Shown here: positions 6,693 to 14,909 of the stretch, in pieces
Numbering within the stretch: the first letter of the stretch is position 1
How the letters are laid out: each line of letters starts with the position of its first letter
From: Vibrio zhanjiangensis
GTDB taxonomy: Bacteria; Pseudomonadota; Gammaproteobacteria; Enterobacterales; Vibrionaceae
DNA: 33,713 nucleotides
Reading direction: 5' to 3'
NCBI RefSeq assembly: GCF_030161235.1
Contig: NZ_BSPW01000070.1
Location: 1-33,713, forward strand
Translations under genes and position numbers: made by a program
The notes under the pieces: generated by a model
The model's database searches: none
What the model was told of the DNA's origin: nothing
What the model saw: the letters and a program-made list of their open reading frames with translations, nothing else

Positions 6693-8315
6693 CTATTTCC
6701 TGCGGAATCCCAATAAACCCATGAGCAATAAGACAAACCAGTTGATAGACCCACCTTTACGCTCGACTGCGACAGGGGTTACACCTCTCTCTTGGATATT
6801 TGATGACGTTGCCCCTTGGATTGGAACCAGTTTGACAGCAACAATTTTTTCTGAACCTTGAGTTCCACCATTACACTTAGAATCAAGGTAGGTTGTATCA
6901 TAGCCACCCGCACAATAGTATGCTGTACCAGAAATGACGCCGGCATCATTAATGTCTGTTGCGTCAATAATTCTATACTGGTTATTAGCTGAATTAGCGT
7001 TTCCATCATTGGCTAAGTCATCCAAATACCAAGCTCTACCATTTAAAGGCGCTTTGGTTTGAGATGATAATGGTGCAATGAAGCCCCGTTGACCTCTTTG
7101 TTTACCATCTCCACCTACTTCATCATGAGTCTGGTAGTCTATTGCACCAACGACTTCATCATTATTATTAATTGCTCCGGCCTTTCCATTAGCACCCGAG
7201 AAAAATATTGTTCCCGAGAACTCATTAAAACTACCATTTGGATCGGCTGGATTAGTGATATAGAACAAGCTATTAGCGTAAGCGCCATTAATTGCTGTTG
7301 CGTATTTAGCTTCGCCAATGGCATAACCATTATTATTGATTGAAGTTAGGAGCGAGTTTAAATAACTGGTAGATGAATATCTGCTGATTATTGACGATGT
7401 TGCAGCTAAGGTGGCTCTGTTTACATCAAATACACTTGCAACAGGTCTTTCCTCTGAATCTGAATTGTAGCCTACCGCGTATGTTTTGCTTCCTACAATG
7501 GCCACGTCCCGTGCGCTACCTTGAGGCGTTCTTCGGTTTTCCTCCGCGGCTCCATCCCAAAGAATGACAGCAGGAGCACCACCGCCAGTGCTCCAAATAG
7601 CAGCAGAAGATATATAATCATTTGTGTTTTCCGCTGACTGTTTGCTAACACTTCCGACGATGATATCATTTGTTCCAGTTGACGTTTTTGCCCAAGCCTT
7701 ACTCTGTTTATAAGTGTTAGGGTTTGCTAGCAGTGTTGCACCTGAAAAAGCAATGGTCCTTTCCAATAAACTGCCACCGTAGTATGTGCCAATTGCATCA
7801 GCATTACTGGTAGTAAAATTATTGACAATGACATTATTTTCGGTGGGGTGTACTTGTACCGAAGAATTCTCGATGTAAGTGGATGAGTCATCAACATTAC
7901 CATTGAGCTCTTGCGCATATCCCTGGTTATACTGTTCATCGGCCCAGCGAGAGCATCCAGCATCGTTATAACCTAAAAAGCTATTACAATAACTTTTAAA
8001 ACCATCATAAATTGACGTGCCATCATTATCTATTAGATCGTATCCCAAGTTATAACGAAAAGGAGCTTCGTCTCTATACTCAAAACCTTCATTATATAAC
8101 TTTTCTTCAAATGCAATATCGTAGTCAGTCTGCCCACAACCTGTACTCCAGCAATTTGCACCAAGTGCTGCTGGCTGAATGGCTACGCCATAAGTTTTTG
8201 CATTTGCATTTACTACTGGCTGATAGTCGTAAACTTGGTAAATAGCGGCATTTGCGGCAAAAGAACCCATAAGGGCGAGAGTAACAGATGACAGTTTAAA
8301 AATAGTCTTGCTCAT
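6693..8315 (-). CDS. DUF3466 family exported protein with GlyGly-CTERM tail
   Basis: The protein has 540 residues. It has a clear signal peptide (about 1-23, cleavage after FAANA) and a C-terminal sorting tail (521-540: GGSINW, a hydrophobic stretch, then RRK). That tail is the GlyGly-CTERM type, which is known to be processed by rhombosortase and sent out through type II secretion. The middle has repeats of the form NNNGYAIGEA, INNNDEVVGAI and INDAGVISGTAYY, as in HAF-repeat / DUF3466 proteins. The N-terminal part has pairs of cysteines. It is probably surface-anchored or secreted; its function is unknown. It starts six bases after the uup stop, with AGGAAAG in the right place, so it is the last gene of that operon. 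Confidence 0.85.
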   Translation of the reverse strand: MSKTIFKLSSVTLALMGSFAANAAIYQVYDYQPVVNANAKTYGVAIQPAALGANCWSTGCGQTDYDIAFEEKLYNEGFEYRDEAPFRYNLGYDLIDNDGTSIYDGFKSYCNSFLGYNDAGCSRWADEQYNQGYAQELNGNVDDSSTYIENSSVQVHPTENNVIVNNFTTSNADAIGTYYGGSLLERTIAFSGATLLANPNTYKQSKAWAKTSTGTNDIIVGSVSKQSAENTNDYISSAAIWSTGGGAPAVILWDGAAEENRRTPQGSARDVAIVGSKTYAVGYNSDSEERPVASVFDVNRATLAATSSIISRYSSTSYLNSLLTSINNNGYAIGEAKYATAINGAYANSLFYITNPADPNGSFNEFSGTIFFSGANGKAGAINNNDEVVGAIDYQTHDEVGGDGKQRGQRGFIAPLSSQTKAPLNGRAWYLDDLANDGNANSANNQYRIIDATDINDAGVISGTAYYCAGGYDTTYLDSKCNGGTQGSEKIVAVKLVPIQGATSSNIQERGVTPVAVERKGGSINWFVLLLMGLLGFRRK

Positions 8316-8321
8316 GTGATA

Positions 8322-10238
8322 TTAACTTTCCTGTTGCATTGCTTCTAACGCTTCCCAACGTTCAAAAGCAATTTCAAGCTCCTGCTCTAAAGCAGCAAGC
8401 GAATCTAAAATAGGTTGTGTTTCATCAATTGGCTTTGAGAAAAACTCTGGAGAATTGACCTTCTCTTGGGTTAACTCTATGTCAGCCTCTAGCTGTTCCA
8501 GTTTAGCGGGCAGTTCTTCAAGCTCGCGCTGAAGTTTATAAGATAACTTTTTAGGCTTACTTGATACTGGTTTTGTTTTAGCAGATTGATCTTGGTCTGT
8601 TTTAGGAGCCGATATTTGAGCACTGCTACGCACTTTACGACTTTGCTCTCGCTGCTGCTGTGCGTCATGGTAACCACCTACAAACTCTTCTATCTTTCCC
8701 TCACCTTCAAAAATCCAGCTGGTCATTACTGTGTTATCCACAAATTGACGGTCATGGCTAACCAAAAGTAACGTACCCTGATAATTGGCAAGTAAATCTT
8801 CTAAAAGTTCCAATGTTTCAATATCGAGATCGTTGGTTGGCTCATCTAATATTAGTAAATTATTGGGTTTCAATAAGATACGAGCAAGCAGTAGGCGATT
8901 TTTTTCACCGCCAGATAAAGCTTTAACTGGAGTTCTTGCTCTTTTGGGGGCAAAAAGGAAATCTTGAAGATAGCTTAATGCATGTCGCTGACGTCCGCCA
9001 ACCATGACCTCTTGTTTACCATCGGCCAAGTTGTCGATGACAGATTTTTCAGGATCTAAGAGCTCTCGATATTGGTCAAAATAGGCCACTTCCAATTTGG
9101 TGCCACAGTGCAATCTTCCCGAGTCCGGCTTAAGATCGCCAAGTAGCAGCTTAAGTAATGTACTCTTACCACAACCATTTGGGCCAATAAGCGCGATACG
9201 ATCGCCTCGCATAATATTGAATGAAAAATTATTAACAATCTGCTTTCCATCGACGCTATAAGAGAGATTTTCTGCCTCGAATACGATCTTTCCTGAACGA
9301 GAGGCATCATCTATTTGAATTTGGGCTTTGCCTTGGACTTCACGACGATCCCTTCTCTCTTCGCGAAGCTTTTTGAGTGCTCTCACCCGTCCTTCATTGC
9401 GAGTTCTACGTGCTTTAATTCCCTGTCTAATCCAAACTTCTTCTTGAGCAAGTTTTTTGTCGAATTCCGCATTTTGCATTTCTTCCACACGAAGCATTTC
9501 ATCTTTTTCGACGAGATAGTTTTCATAGTCTCCAGGAAATGATGCAAGTTTGCCTCGATCTAGATCGACAATGCGCGTTGCCATGGATTTGATAAAAGCA
9601 CGATCATGTGAAACAAATATAATAGAGCCACGAAAATCTTTCAAAAAATTCTCAAGCCATTCTATGGTCGTGACATCAAGGTGGTTGGTTGGCTCATCGA
9701 GAAGCAAAACATGGGGATCGCGAACCAAAGCTCGTGCTAATGCGGCTTTTCGTTGCCATCCGCCAGAGAGTTCGGAAAGTTTTACATGGCCATCTAATTT
9801 AAGCTCACCAAGCACATTCTTAATACGTTCTTCAAAGCGCCAACCCCCAGAATGTTCGAGTTGTTCCTGAATGCGAGCAAGTTTATTGATATGTTGTTCC
9901 GTTGGTTCAGTCGTAACCAAATCAAGTAAATCCTGATAAATCTTAAGTTGTTCACCCACATCAGCAAGGCCACCCGCAACATAGTCAAAAACGGTCCCTT
10001 CTTGATTTCTTGGCGGGTCTTGCTCAAGTCGAGAGACAATCACATCTTGTGTTACGTTAAGTTTGCCGTCATCAAGAGTCACCTTTCCGGCCAACACCTT
10101 CATTAGTGTCGATTTTCCGGCCCCATTTCTGCCAACAAGACAAACACGTTCATTTTCTTCAAGTGCAAAGTCAGCGTTATCGAGTAAAGGATGATCGCCG
10201 TATGCCAATAATCCATTATTTATGGTAAGTAATGCCAT
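8322..10238 (-). CDS. uup: ABC-F family ATPase Uup
   Basis: The 638 residues hold two ATP-binding cassettes and no membrane segments. Cassette one has GRNGAGKST (about 36-44), LSGGWQRK and LLLDEPTNHLD. Cassette two has GPNGCGKST (about residue 350), LSGGEKNR and LILDEPTNDLD. A linker joins them, and a C-terminal charged coiled coil (about 555-638) is the mark of Uup. ABC-F proteins act on the ribosome, and Uup is also linked to precise excision of transposons. The start overlaps the end of the glutaredoxin-like gene by 23 bases, so translation is probably coupled. The order rlmL-uup is conserved in enterics. Confidence 0.93.
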   Translation of the reverse strand: MALLTINNGLLAYGDHPLLDNADFALEENERVCLVGRNGAGKSTLMKVLAGKVTLDDGKLNVTQDVIVSRLEQDPPRNQEGTVFDYVAGGLADVGEQLKIYQDLLDLVTTEPTEQHINKLARIQEQLEHSGGWRFEERIKNVLGELKLDGHVKLSELSGGWQRKAALARALVRDPHVLLLDEPTNHLDVTTIEWLENFLKDFRGSIIFVSHDRAFIKSMATRIVDLDRGKLASFPGDYENYLVEKDEMLRVEEMQNAEFDKKLAQEEVWIRQGIKARRTRNEGRVRALKKLREERRDRREVQGKAQIQIDDASRSGKIVFEAENLSYSVDGKQIVNNFSFNIMRGDRIALIGPNGCGKSTLLKLLLGDLKPDSGRLHCGTKLEVAYFDQYRELLDPEKSVIDNLADGKQEVMVGGRQRHALSYLQDFLFAPKRARTPVKALSGGEKNRLLLARILLKPNNLLILDEPTNDLDIETLELLEDLLANYQGTLLLVSHDRQFVDNTVMTSWIFEGEGKIEEFVGGYHDAQQQREQSRKVRSSAQISAPKTDQDQSAKTKPVSSKPKKLSYKLQRELEELPAKLEQLEADIELTQEKVNSPEFFSKPIDETQPILDSLAALEQELEIAFERWEALEAMQQES

Positions 10239-10458
10239 TGTTGTCTAACCATAGTTGTAATTGTTGCAAATCGAACGGCCACTGAAGCTCCTGCTCATCG
10301 ATGGACAGGACAGGGATAGTGACGCCGTAACGCATAAACAGTTCATCATCGAATGCAATATCGACGTGACTTACCAAATCAGCTACACCACTCTGTTCGC
10401 ATAAATCAAACGCCAATTCACATAGATGGCATCCCTGCGTACTGTATAGTGTAATCAT
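10216..10458 (-). CDS. Glutaredoxin-like protein with CHLC motif
   Basis: This 80-residue protein has a thioredoxin-like fold signature: MITLYSTQGCHLCELA with Cys10 and Cys13, and a cis-proline segment YGVTIPVLSIDEQELQWPFD. It probably performs thiol-disulphide exchange in the cytoplasm; the partner is unknown. In-frame ATGs at 10473 and 10470 overlap the rlmL stop, but the ATG at 10458 fits the family start. It sits between rlmL and uup and overlaps uup by 23 bases, so all are one operon. A one-mismatch matS site (10319-10331) lies inside it. Confidence 0.85.
   Translation of the reverse strand: MITLYSTQGCHLCELAFDLCEQSGVADLVSHVDIAFDDELFMRYGVTIPVLSIDEQELQWPFDLQQLQLWLDNNGITYHK
10319..10331. 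other. matS-like site, one mismatch
   Basis: GTGACGCCGTAAC agrees with GTGACRNYGTCAC except A for C at position 11. It lies inside the glutaredoxin-like gene and near two perfect sites. Confidence 0.4.
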
Positions 10459-10469
10459 GTCGAATCCCA

Positions 10470-12593
10470 TCATTCGCTATGCGAAATTATCCAGCAATTA
10501 TGAATATGTTTGTTTCGCTCAAAGTCGAGTGGTAACGTTTGTGAAGAAATATTTTTTGCCGCAAGCTTCAGCTCTCTTATTCCTTCCATATCCATTTTAA
10601 ACTGGCGTTTGTTATTTGAAAAAATGATCATTCCTCTAGGACGTAACAGTCGCTTAAGGTTGGTCATTAGTTGAATGTGATCTCGCTGCACATCAAAGGT
10701 CTGCTGCATTCGTTTTGAATTTGAGAACGTCGGCGGGTCAATAAATATCAAATCATAGCAAGAGTCCGAATTTTCAAGCCACTGTAAACAATCTGCTTGC
10801 TCGTACCTATGTTGACGGCCGACTTGACCATTCAATTTCATATTATCTTGCGCCCACTCCAAATAGGTATTGGACATATCAACTGTTGTCGTTGATTTGG
10901 CCCCTCCGCAAGCTGCATGAACAGTCGCTGAACCTGTATAGGCAAATAAATTTAGGAAATCTTTCCCAGCCGCCCATTGCCCAATATTTTTACGAGTCAA
11001 TTTGTGATCAAGGAACAAGCCTGTATCCAAGTAGTCATGCAAATTTACAATTAGATTAACACCATATTCAAATACATTGATGGTTTGCGATTGCTGAGAC
11101 AGTTTTTGATACTGAGAACGGCCTTTTTGTTTTTCACGTACTTTTAAAACGACTTTATTTGCCTCGGTTCCCGTAACTTGAATCGTAGCACGTATGATAT
11201 CCGTCAATCGACGTTTGGCTTTTTCTTCGGGAATATTTTTAGGTGCGGCGTATTCTTGTATAACCAAATGATCCAAATAGACATCAATAGCAACATTGTA
11301 ATCGGGTAGATCAGCATCATAGATACGATAACAATCTAGTTGTTCTTTCTTTGCCCACTTGGAAATTTTTGCGATATTCTTTTTGAGTCGATTGGCAAAA
11401 TCTGGTGCAACACTCATATCAGTGACAGCGTCACTATCTGAAGAGGATGTCCGATTAGAGATAGAGTAATTCTTTTGGTGACAGGGTAACGAACCATTAT
11501 TGAGCTTATACTGTTTGTCTGCCCTCATACGTATACAGCTTAGTAACTCTTCAGAACTTGAAAAAATTGAGGCTCTGCAGCCTTTAAATTCTGATTTCAA
11601 CTGAGCACCAAAAGCGGTATAAAGCGCTATCAAGCCAGGATGAGTACCCAATCTTTCGCCATATGGTGGGTTGGACAAAACGACCCCAGACTCAAAATTT
11701 TGCGGACGCTTCAGGTTAGCGGCATCAGCTTGCTCAAAATGAATCAGAGTATCGACTCCCGCCCTACGAGCATTATCTTTTGCCACTTGAATTATGCGTG
11801 CATCATTATCAAACCCAAAAAATTTACTGTCAGTATTTTTGACACCTTTTCTAGCTTGAACTGATGCCTCGGCTTTAATCTCAGCCCAAGCCTGCGAGTC
11901 AAAATCTTCAAGAGCTTCAAAGCAAAATTTGTCACGTTTGATACTTGGTGCGATGTTTGCTGCCATCATTGCAGCCTCAATTAAAATCGTCCCAGAACCA
12001 CACATCGGGTCTAACAAAGGTTGATTGGCTTCCCAGCCAGAACGCAAAATAAGGGCTGCAGCGAGACTCTCCCTTAAAGGAGCTTTACCTGATTCAGATC
12101 GATAGCCTCGCTGGTGAAATCCCCCGCCAACCATATCAATACCCAGTAAGGCTTTGTCCTTATGCAAGCGAACATGAATACGAAGATCTGGTTGATCTTT
12201 GCTGATCGAAGGTCTTGGTAGGTTTCTTTTGCCAAAACTATCCACTATTGCATCTTTCACTTTCATAGCGCCATACTGGCTATTGCGAATCTCGCGGTTA
12301 GTCCCCTTGAAATCAACAATAAACTTGTTCGAGCTATGAAATTGCCTCACCCAATTGACAGCGGAAGTGGCGAGATACAAATCCATATCATCATTGCATG
12401 AAAACTCTGAAAGTACGCGAACAAAGCGTGAGGCCAAGCGACTCCATAGGCAACAGCGATAGACCTGTTCGTTCGAAGCAGTAAACTTTACTCCGGCTTG
12501 CACGGGTTTAGCGTTGTCAATCCCAAGCTTGGTTAGTTCTTCAACTAATAAGTTTTCTAGTCCGTTGGATGTGACCGCGAGATATTGATGCAT
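10470..12593 (-). CDS. rlmL: 23S rRNA (guanine) methyltransferase RlmL/RlmK fusion
   Basis: This bifunctional enzyme makes m2G2445 (N-terminal half) and m7G2069 (C-terminal half) in 23S rRNA. It has 707 residues, close to the E. coli enzyme (702). The THUMP domain lies at about 45-155, the first methyltransferase has [17 protein letters not shown] and [10 protein letters not shown], and the second has [14 protein letters not shown] and [13 protein letters not shown]. The first ATG in frame gives an extra 17 residues that do not fit; [16 protein letters not shown] at 12593 fits. It is the first gene of the operon with the glutaredoxin-like gene, uup and the DUF3466 gene. Its coding sequence carries a perfect matS site. 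Confidence 0.96.
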   Translation of the reverse strand: MHQYLAVTSNGLENLLVEELTKLGIDNAKPVQAGVKFTASNEQVYRCCLWSRLASRFVRVLSEFSCNDDMDLYLATSAVNWVRQFHSSNKFIVDFKGTNREIRNSQYGAMKVKDAIVDSFGKRNLPRPSISKDQPDLRIHVRLHKDKALLGIDMVGGGFHQRGYRSESGKAPLRESLAAALILRSGWEANQPLLDPMCGSGTILIEAAMMAANIAPSIKRDKFCFEALEDFDSQAWAEIKAEASVQARKGVKNTDSKFFGFDNDARIIQVAKDNARRAGVDTLIHFEQADAANLKRPQNFESGVVLSNPPYGERLGTHPGLIALYTAFGAQLKSEFKGCRASIFSSSEELLSCIRMRADKQYKLNNGSLPCHQKNYSISNRTSSSDSDAVTDMSVAPDFANRLKKNIAKISKWAKKEQLDCYRIYDADLPDYNVAIDVYLDHLVIQEYAAPKNIPEEKAKRRLTDIIRATIQVTGTEANKVVLKVREKQKGRSQYQKLSQQSQTINVFEYGVNLIVNLHDYLDTGLFLDHKLTRKNIGQWAAGKDFLNLFAYTGSATVHAACGGAKSTTTVDMSNTYLEWAQDNMKLNGQVGRQHRYEQADCLQWLENSDSCYDLIFIDPPTFSNSKRMQQTFDVQRDHIQLMTNLKRLLRPRGMIIFSNNKRQFKMDMEGIRELKLAAKNISSQTLPLDFERNKHIHNCWIISHSE
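11422..11434. other. matS site (MatP binding), perfect
   Basis: GTGACAGCGTCAC fits GTGACRNYGTCAC exactly (R=A, N=G, Y=C). It lies inside rlmL, about 2.4 kb from the second perfect site. MatP is encoded at 3411-3857. By chance about 0.01 exact matches are expected in a window this size. Confidence 0.85.
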
Positions 12594-12644
12594 AGTGTTC
12601 TTAACATAAATGATAACCAACTGACGATTATACCCACATCGCAC

Positions 12645-13030
12645 TCATATGGTTAGCCAATTCCTGTGTAATCTTATGATTATCTCCGCTAACTGAGCAA
12701 AACTTCTCCTTAAATCATCGATATCTCGATTGCCCACATAAAAACCTACTTAGATTTAACTTGTTAATGGCTCGCTATCACCCACTTTCGTTAACAGGAT
12801 ACCAGTCAATATCAAGCTAACTAATTCAAAAGCCTTTTGACGATAGTGAATGCTTATTCACGTCAAAACTGGTATATACCAGATGATTTGTTTTGTGTAA
12901 TTTAGTTACAAAAAAGCCAGAATTGAGGAATATTTGGTATTTTTTGAGCAGTGGGAAGGCGTTAACGGATGATTTTTGTTAACAATAATAGTGATTATTT
13001 TTTAATTTGTTTCGCTGTAAGGCAGATCTA
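12645..13030. other. Gap of about 390 bases with a cluster of inverted repeats
   Basis: No gene on either strand. It must hold the rlmL promoter. The only structure is the repeat cluster at 12826-12882, listed separately. The ORF possibilities there are under 20 residues and unconvincing. Confidence 0.6.
12826..12882. repeat. Three adjacent inverted repeats
   Basis: TCAAAAG-C-CTTTTGA (12826-12840) is perfect. TTTTGAC (12835-12841) pairs with GTCAAAA (12862-12868) around the nested GTGAAT-GCTT-ATTCAC (12846-12861), with a four-base bulge. CTGGTATATACCAG (12869-12882) is a perfect 14-base palindrome that begins at the very next base. The first two repeats share an arm and so compete. The palindrome has the TGGT...ACCA half-sites seen in operators of the FadR branch of GntR regulators. 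No T-run follows. Confidence 0.6.
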
Positions 13031-13034
13031 GAGC

Positions 13035-13060
13035 TAAAAAAAGTCGGCTCAAGGCCGACA
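13035..13060 (-). terminator. zapC terminator
   Basis: GTCGGC (13043-13048) pairs with GCCGAC (13054-13059). On the minus strand seven T follow (13036-13042). It lies just after the zapC stop. Confidence 0.85.
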
Positions 13061-13086
13061 AAAATGAAACGAAAGGAACGAAAGTG

Positions 13087-13641
13087 TTAACTGACTAGTG
13101 CCATTGAATGGAGGCCCTGAGTCAAAACAGAGTTAGCATTAGACATTCTGTCATGCATTACTTTGATAGCTTGGCCAAACTCGAGTAACTTCATACCGTC
13201 TAATATGAAGTCATCCGTGCAGACGAGAGCGCACAAGCTGGCATTGTCCCCTACTTCCAGCACAATAAAGAAACCGTCATTGTGGTCGTTTGAAAGCTGG
13301 ACAAAATCGCCTTCTTGAGGGATATAGCCACCATCTATAACCGGAGTAAAAAACCAGCTTTTAGGCTGAACGGGTTTGTGGAATCGTTTGGCTGCAGTAC
13401 AGTACAAGGTTAATTCTGCTTGCCTTGCTTCAGAAAGATTCAAAAATGAGATTTGTTCTCTATACGTCTGGAAGGCAGATGCATCATCAACCGAAAATTC
13501 GTTTATACCAATTGCGCAATCCACAATCAGTTTTTTTGACAGGTTTGTTCTGAAGATGATGTCATCACCCAGATCTAGCATCAGGTGCTGCTCTGTGTCA
13601 TCGTAATACCAAGTCCACTTATCGCTCGGTTTAAGCATCAT
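13087..13641 (-). CDS. zapC: Cell division protein ZapC
   Basis: ZapC promotes bundling of FtsZ filaments at the division ring. The 184 residues compare well with E. coli ZapC (180). Conserved phrases are KPSDKWTWYYDD near the start, LMLDLGDDIIFRTN, the LNLSEARQAELTLY region, PKSWFF and the C-terminal GQAIKVMHDRM. A second ATG three bases in (13638) is equally possible. It is followed by its own terminator and lies next to pyrD, close to the enteric order. Sharing this window with matP and matS sites is notable, since both concern division and terminus organisation. Confidence 0.9.
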   Translation of the reverse strand: MMLKPSDKWTWYYDDTEQHLMLDLGDDIIFRTNLSKKLIVDCAIGINEFSVDDASAFQTYREQISFLNLSEARQAELTLYCTAAKRFHKPVQPKSWFFTPVIDGGYIPQEGDFVQLSNDHNDGFFIVLEVGDNASLCALVCTDDFILDGMKLLEFGQAIKVMHDRMSNANSVLTQGLHSMALVS

Positions 13642-13730
13642 TTCAGTCTCATGTAAAATTCAATCTTTATTGAGTAAATTACATCTTCTACTCAATAACT
13701 GCTGATCAAATTTTATGTACTATTTGGTGA

Positions 13731-13767
13731 AAAAAAAGAGGAAATGATATATCACTTCCCCTCTTTA
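13731..13767 (-). terminator. pyrD terminator
   Basis: On the minus strand the arms GGAAGTGA and TCATTTCC (loop TATA) stack on AAAGA/TCTTT with a small GG bulge, followed by seven T (13731-13737). It lies about 50 bases past the pyrD stop, and the matS site is between them. Confidence 0.75.
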
Positions 13768-13796
13768 AAAACCAAATTAATAGACTTTAATTTATT

Positions 13797-13809
13797 GTGA
13801 CAATGTCAC
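13797..13809. other. matS site (MatP binding), perfect
   Basis: GTGACAATGTCAC fits GTGACRNYGTCAC exactly (R=A, N=A, Y=T). It is in the pyrD 3' untranslated region, six bases past the stop codon and before the terminator. Confidence 0.88.
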
Positions 13810-13815
13810 TTATTA

Positions 13816-14826
13816 CTATAGGTTTTTTACGATGTCTCGAACAAGCTTAGGTCCATGGTAAATGAAGCCTGAATAGACCTGAACTAATTGGGCTCCTGCC
13901 ATCATTTTTTCTTTAGCAGCGACATATGAGTCAACACCACCTACCCCAATCACCGGAATACGATCCTTAAGTAATTGGCTTAGTAGACGCACAACTTCCG
14001 TGCTTCTTGATTGAATAGGTCTACCACTCAGGCCCCCTACTTCATTAGCGTGTTTCATACCTTCGACAATACTACGATCTAAGGTTGTGTTAGTTGCTAT
14101 GACTCCATCGATATTATGTTTAAGTAGCGAGTCACATATTTGAGCAATTTCATCATCGCTCAAGTCAGGAGCAATTTTTAGTGCTAGCGGAACATACTTT
14201 TGAAATTCTTCAGCCAGAGCCAACTGCTTTTGCTTTAACTCAGATAAAAGTTCATTGAGGGCGCTACCATATTGAAGTGAACGTAAATCGGGAGTATTTG
14301 GCGAAGAGATATTTACCGCAATATAGCCTGCGTATGGATAAACCTTCTCCATACAAACCAAGTAGTCTTCAGCACCCTTTTCAATCGGTGTATCTTTATT
14401 TTTCCCTATGTTAATACCAAGAACGCAACTAAAGTTCGCCTTCTTCACATTCTCGACTAAGTGGTCAACACCTTGGTTGTTAAACCCCATGCGGTTGATA
14501 ATCCCTTCAGCGTCAACCAAACGAAAAAGGCGCGGTTTATCATTACCTGGTTGAGCTCTAGGAGTGACTGTACCAACTTCTACAAAACCAAACCCCATAG
14601 CATCAAAGGCTTCAATACATTCGCCATTCTTATCCAATCCAGCGGCAAGACCTACCGGATTGCGAAATGTGAGGCCCATGCATTCAACTGGCCTTTCAGG
14701 AAGTTGTTGGCGATATAAAAGATCAAGAGGTGTTCCGGTAAAACGTTTAAAGTTTTCGATTGCGAGATCGTGTGCCTTTTCGGCATCGAGTTGAAAAAAG
14801 CCAGCTCTGGCTAGACGGTAAAGCAT
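13816..14826 (-). CDS. pyrD: Dihydroorotate dehydrogenase (quinone), class 2
   Basis: PyrD oxidises dihydroorotate to orotate in pyrimidine synthesis, passing electrons to quinone through FMN at the inner membrane. The 336 residues are exactly the E. coli length. The N-terminal amphipathic helix ([19 protein letters not shown]) gives the membrane contact. [12 protein letters not shown] and [10 protein letters not shown] bind FMN and substrate, and [14 protein letters not shown] carries the catalytic serine of class 2. The start is set by GGAGG four bases before ATG. A likely promoter lies at 14868-14896, and a hairpin at 14847-14864 sits in its short leader. Confidence 0.97.
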   Translation of the reverse strand: MLYRLARAGFFQLDAEKAHDLAIENFKRFTGTPLDLLYRQQLPERPVECMGLTFRNPVGLAAGLDKNGECIEAFDAMGFGFVEVGTVTPRAQPGNDKPRLFRLVDAEGIINRMGFNNQGVDHLVENVKKANFSCVLGINIGKNKDTPIEKGAEDYLVCMEKVYPYAGYIAVNISSPNTPDLRSLQYGSALNELLSELKQKQLALAEEFQKYVPLALKIAPDLSDDEIAQICDSLLKHNIDGVIATNTTLDRSIVEGMKHANEVGGLSGRPIQSRSTEVVRLLSQLLKDRIPVIGVGGVDSYVAAKEKMMAGAQLVQVYSGFIYHGPKLVRDIVKNL

Positions 14827-14840
14827 TGTGCCTCCGATAG

Positions 14841-14864
14841 AAAAAAGCCCCGTATAAACGGGGC
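14841..14864 (-). terminator. Terminator of the glutamate dehydrogenase gene, also in the pyrD leader
   Basis: GCCCCGT (14847-14853) pairs with ACGGGGC (14858-14864), and six T follow on the minus strand. It ends 14 bases before the pyrD start. Confidence 0.8.
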
Positions 14865-14867
14865 GTT

Positions 14868-14896
14868 ATTATTTACTGTTTTACCGCATAATTCAA
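14868..14896 (-). promoter_or_regulatory. Likely pyrD promoter
   Basis: On the minus strand TTGAAT (14891-14896) and AATAAT (14868-14873) are 17 bases apart, and the start would fall in the CGCCCC at about 14861. That puts the terminator hairpin at the very 5' end of the pyrD mRNA. E. coli pyrD uses start-site choice to make or avoid such a hairpin. Confidence 0.4.
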
Positions 14897-14909
14897 TGAA
14901 ATATGTTCT

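Noticed and set aside
9550..9870. 106-codon open frame on the plus strand
   Set aside because: It is antisense to uup over its Walker B and signature regions, and its composition is that of a shadow frame.
11478..11490. matS-like GTGACAGGGTAAC in rlmL
   Set aside because: It has two mismatches to the consensus; the perfect site is 44 bases away.
13000..13020. AATAAT...ATTATTTTTT as a plus-strand terminator
   Set aside because: The stem is only A-T pairs and no plus-strand gene precedes it.
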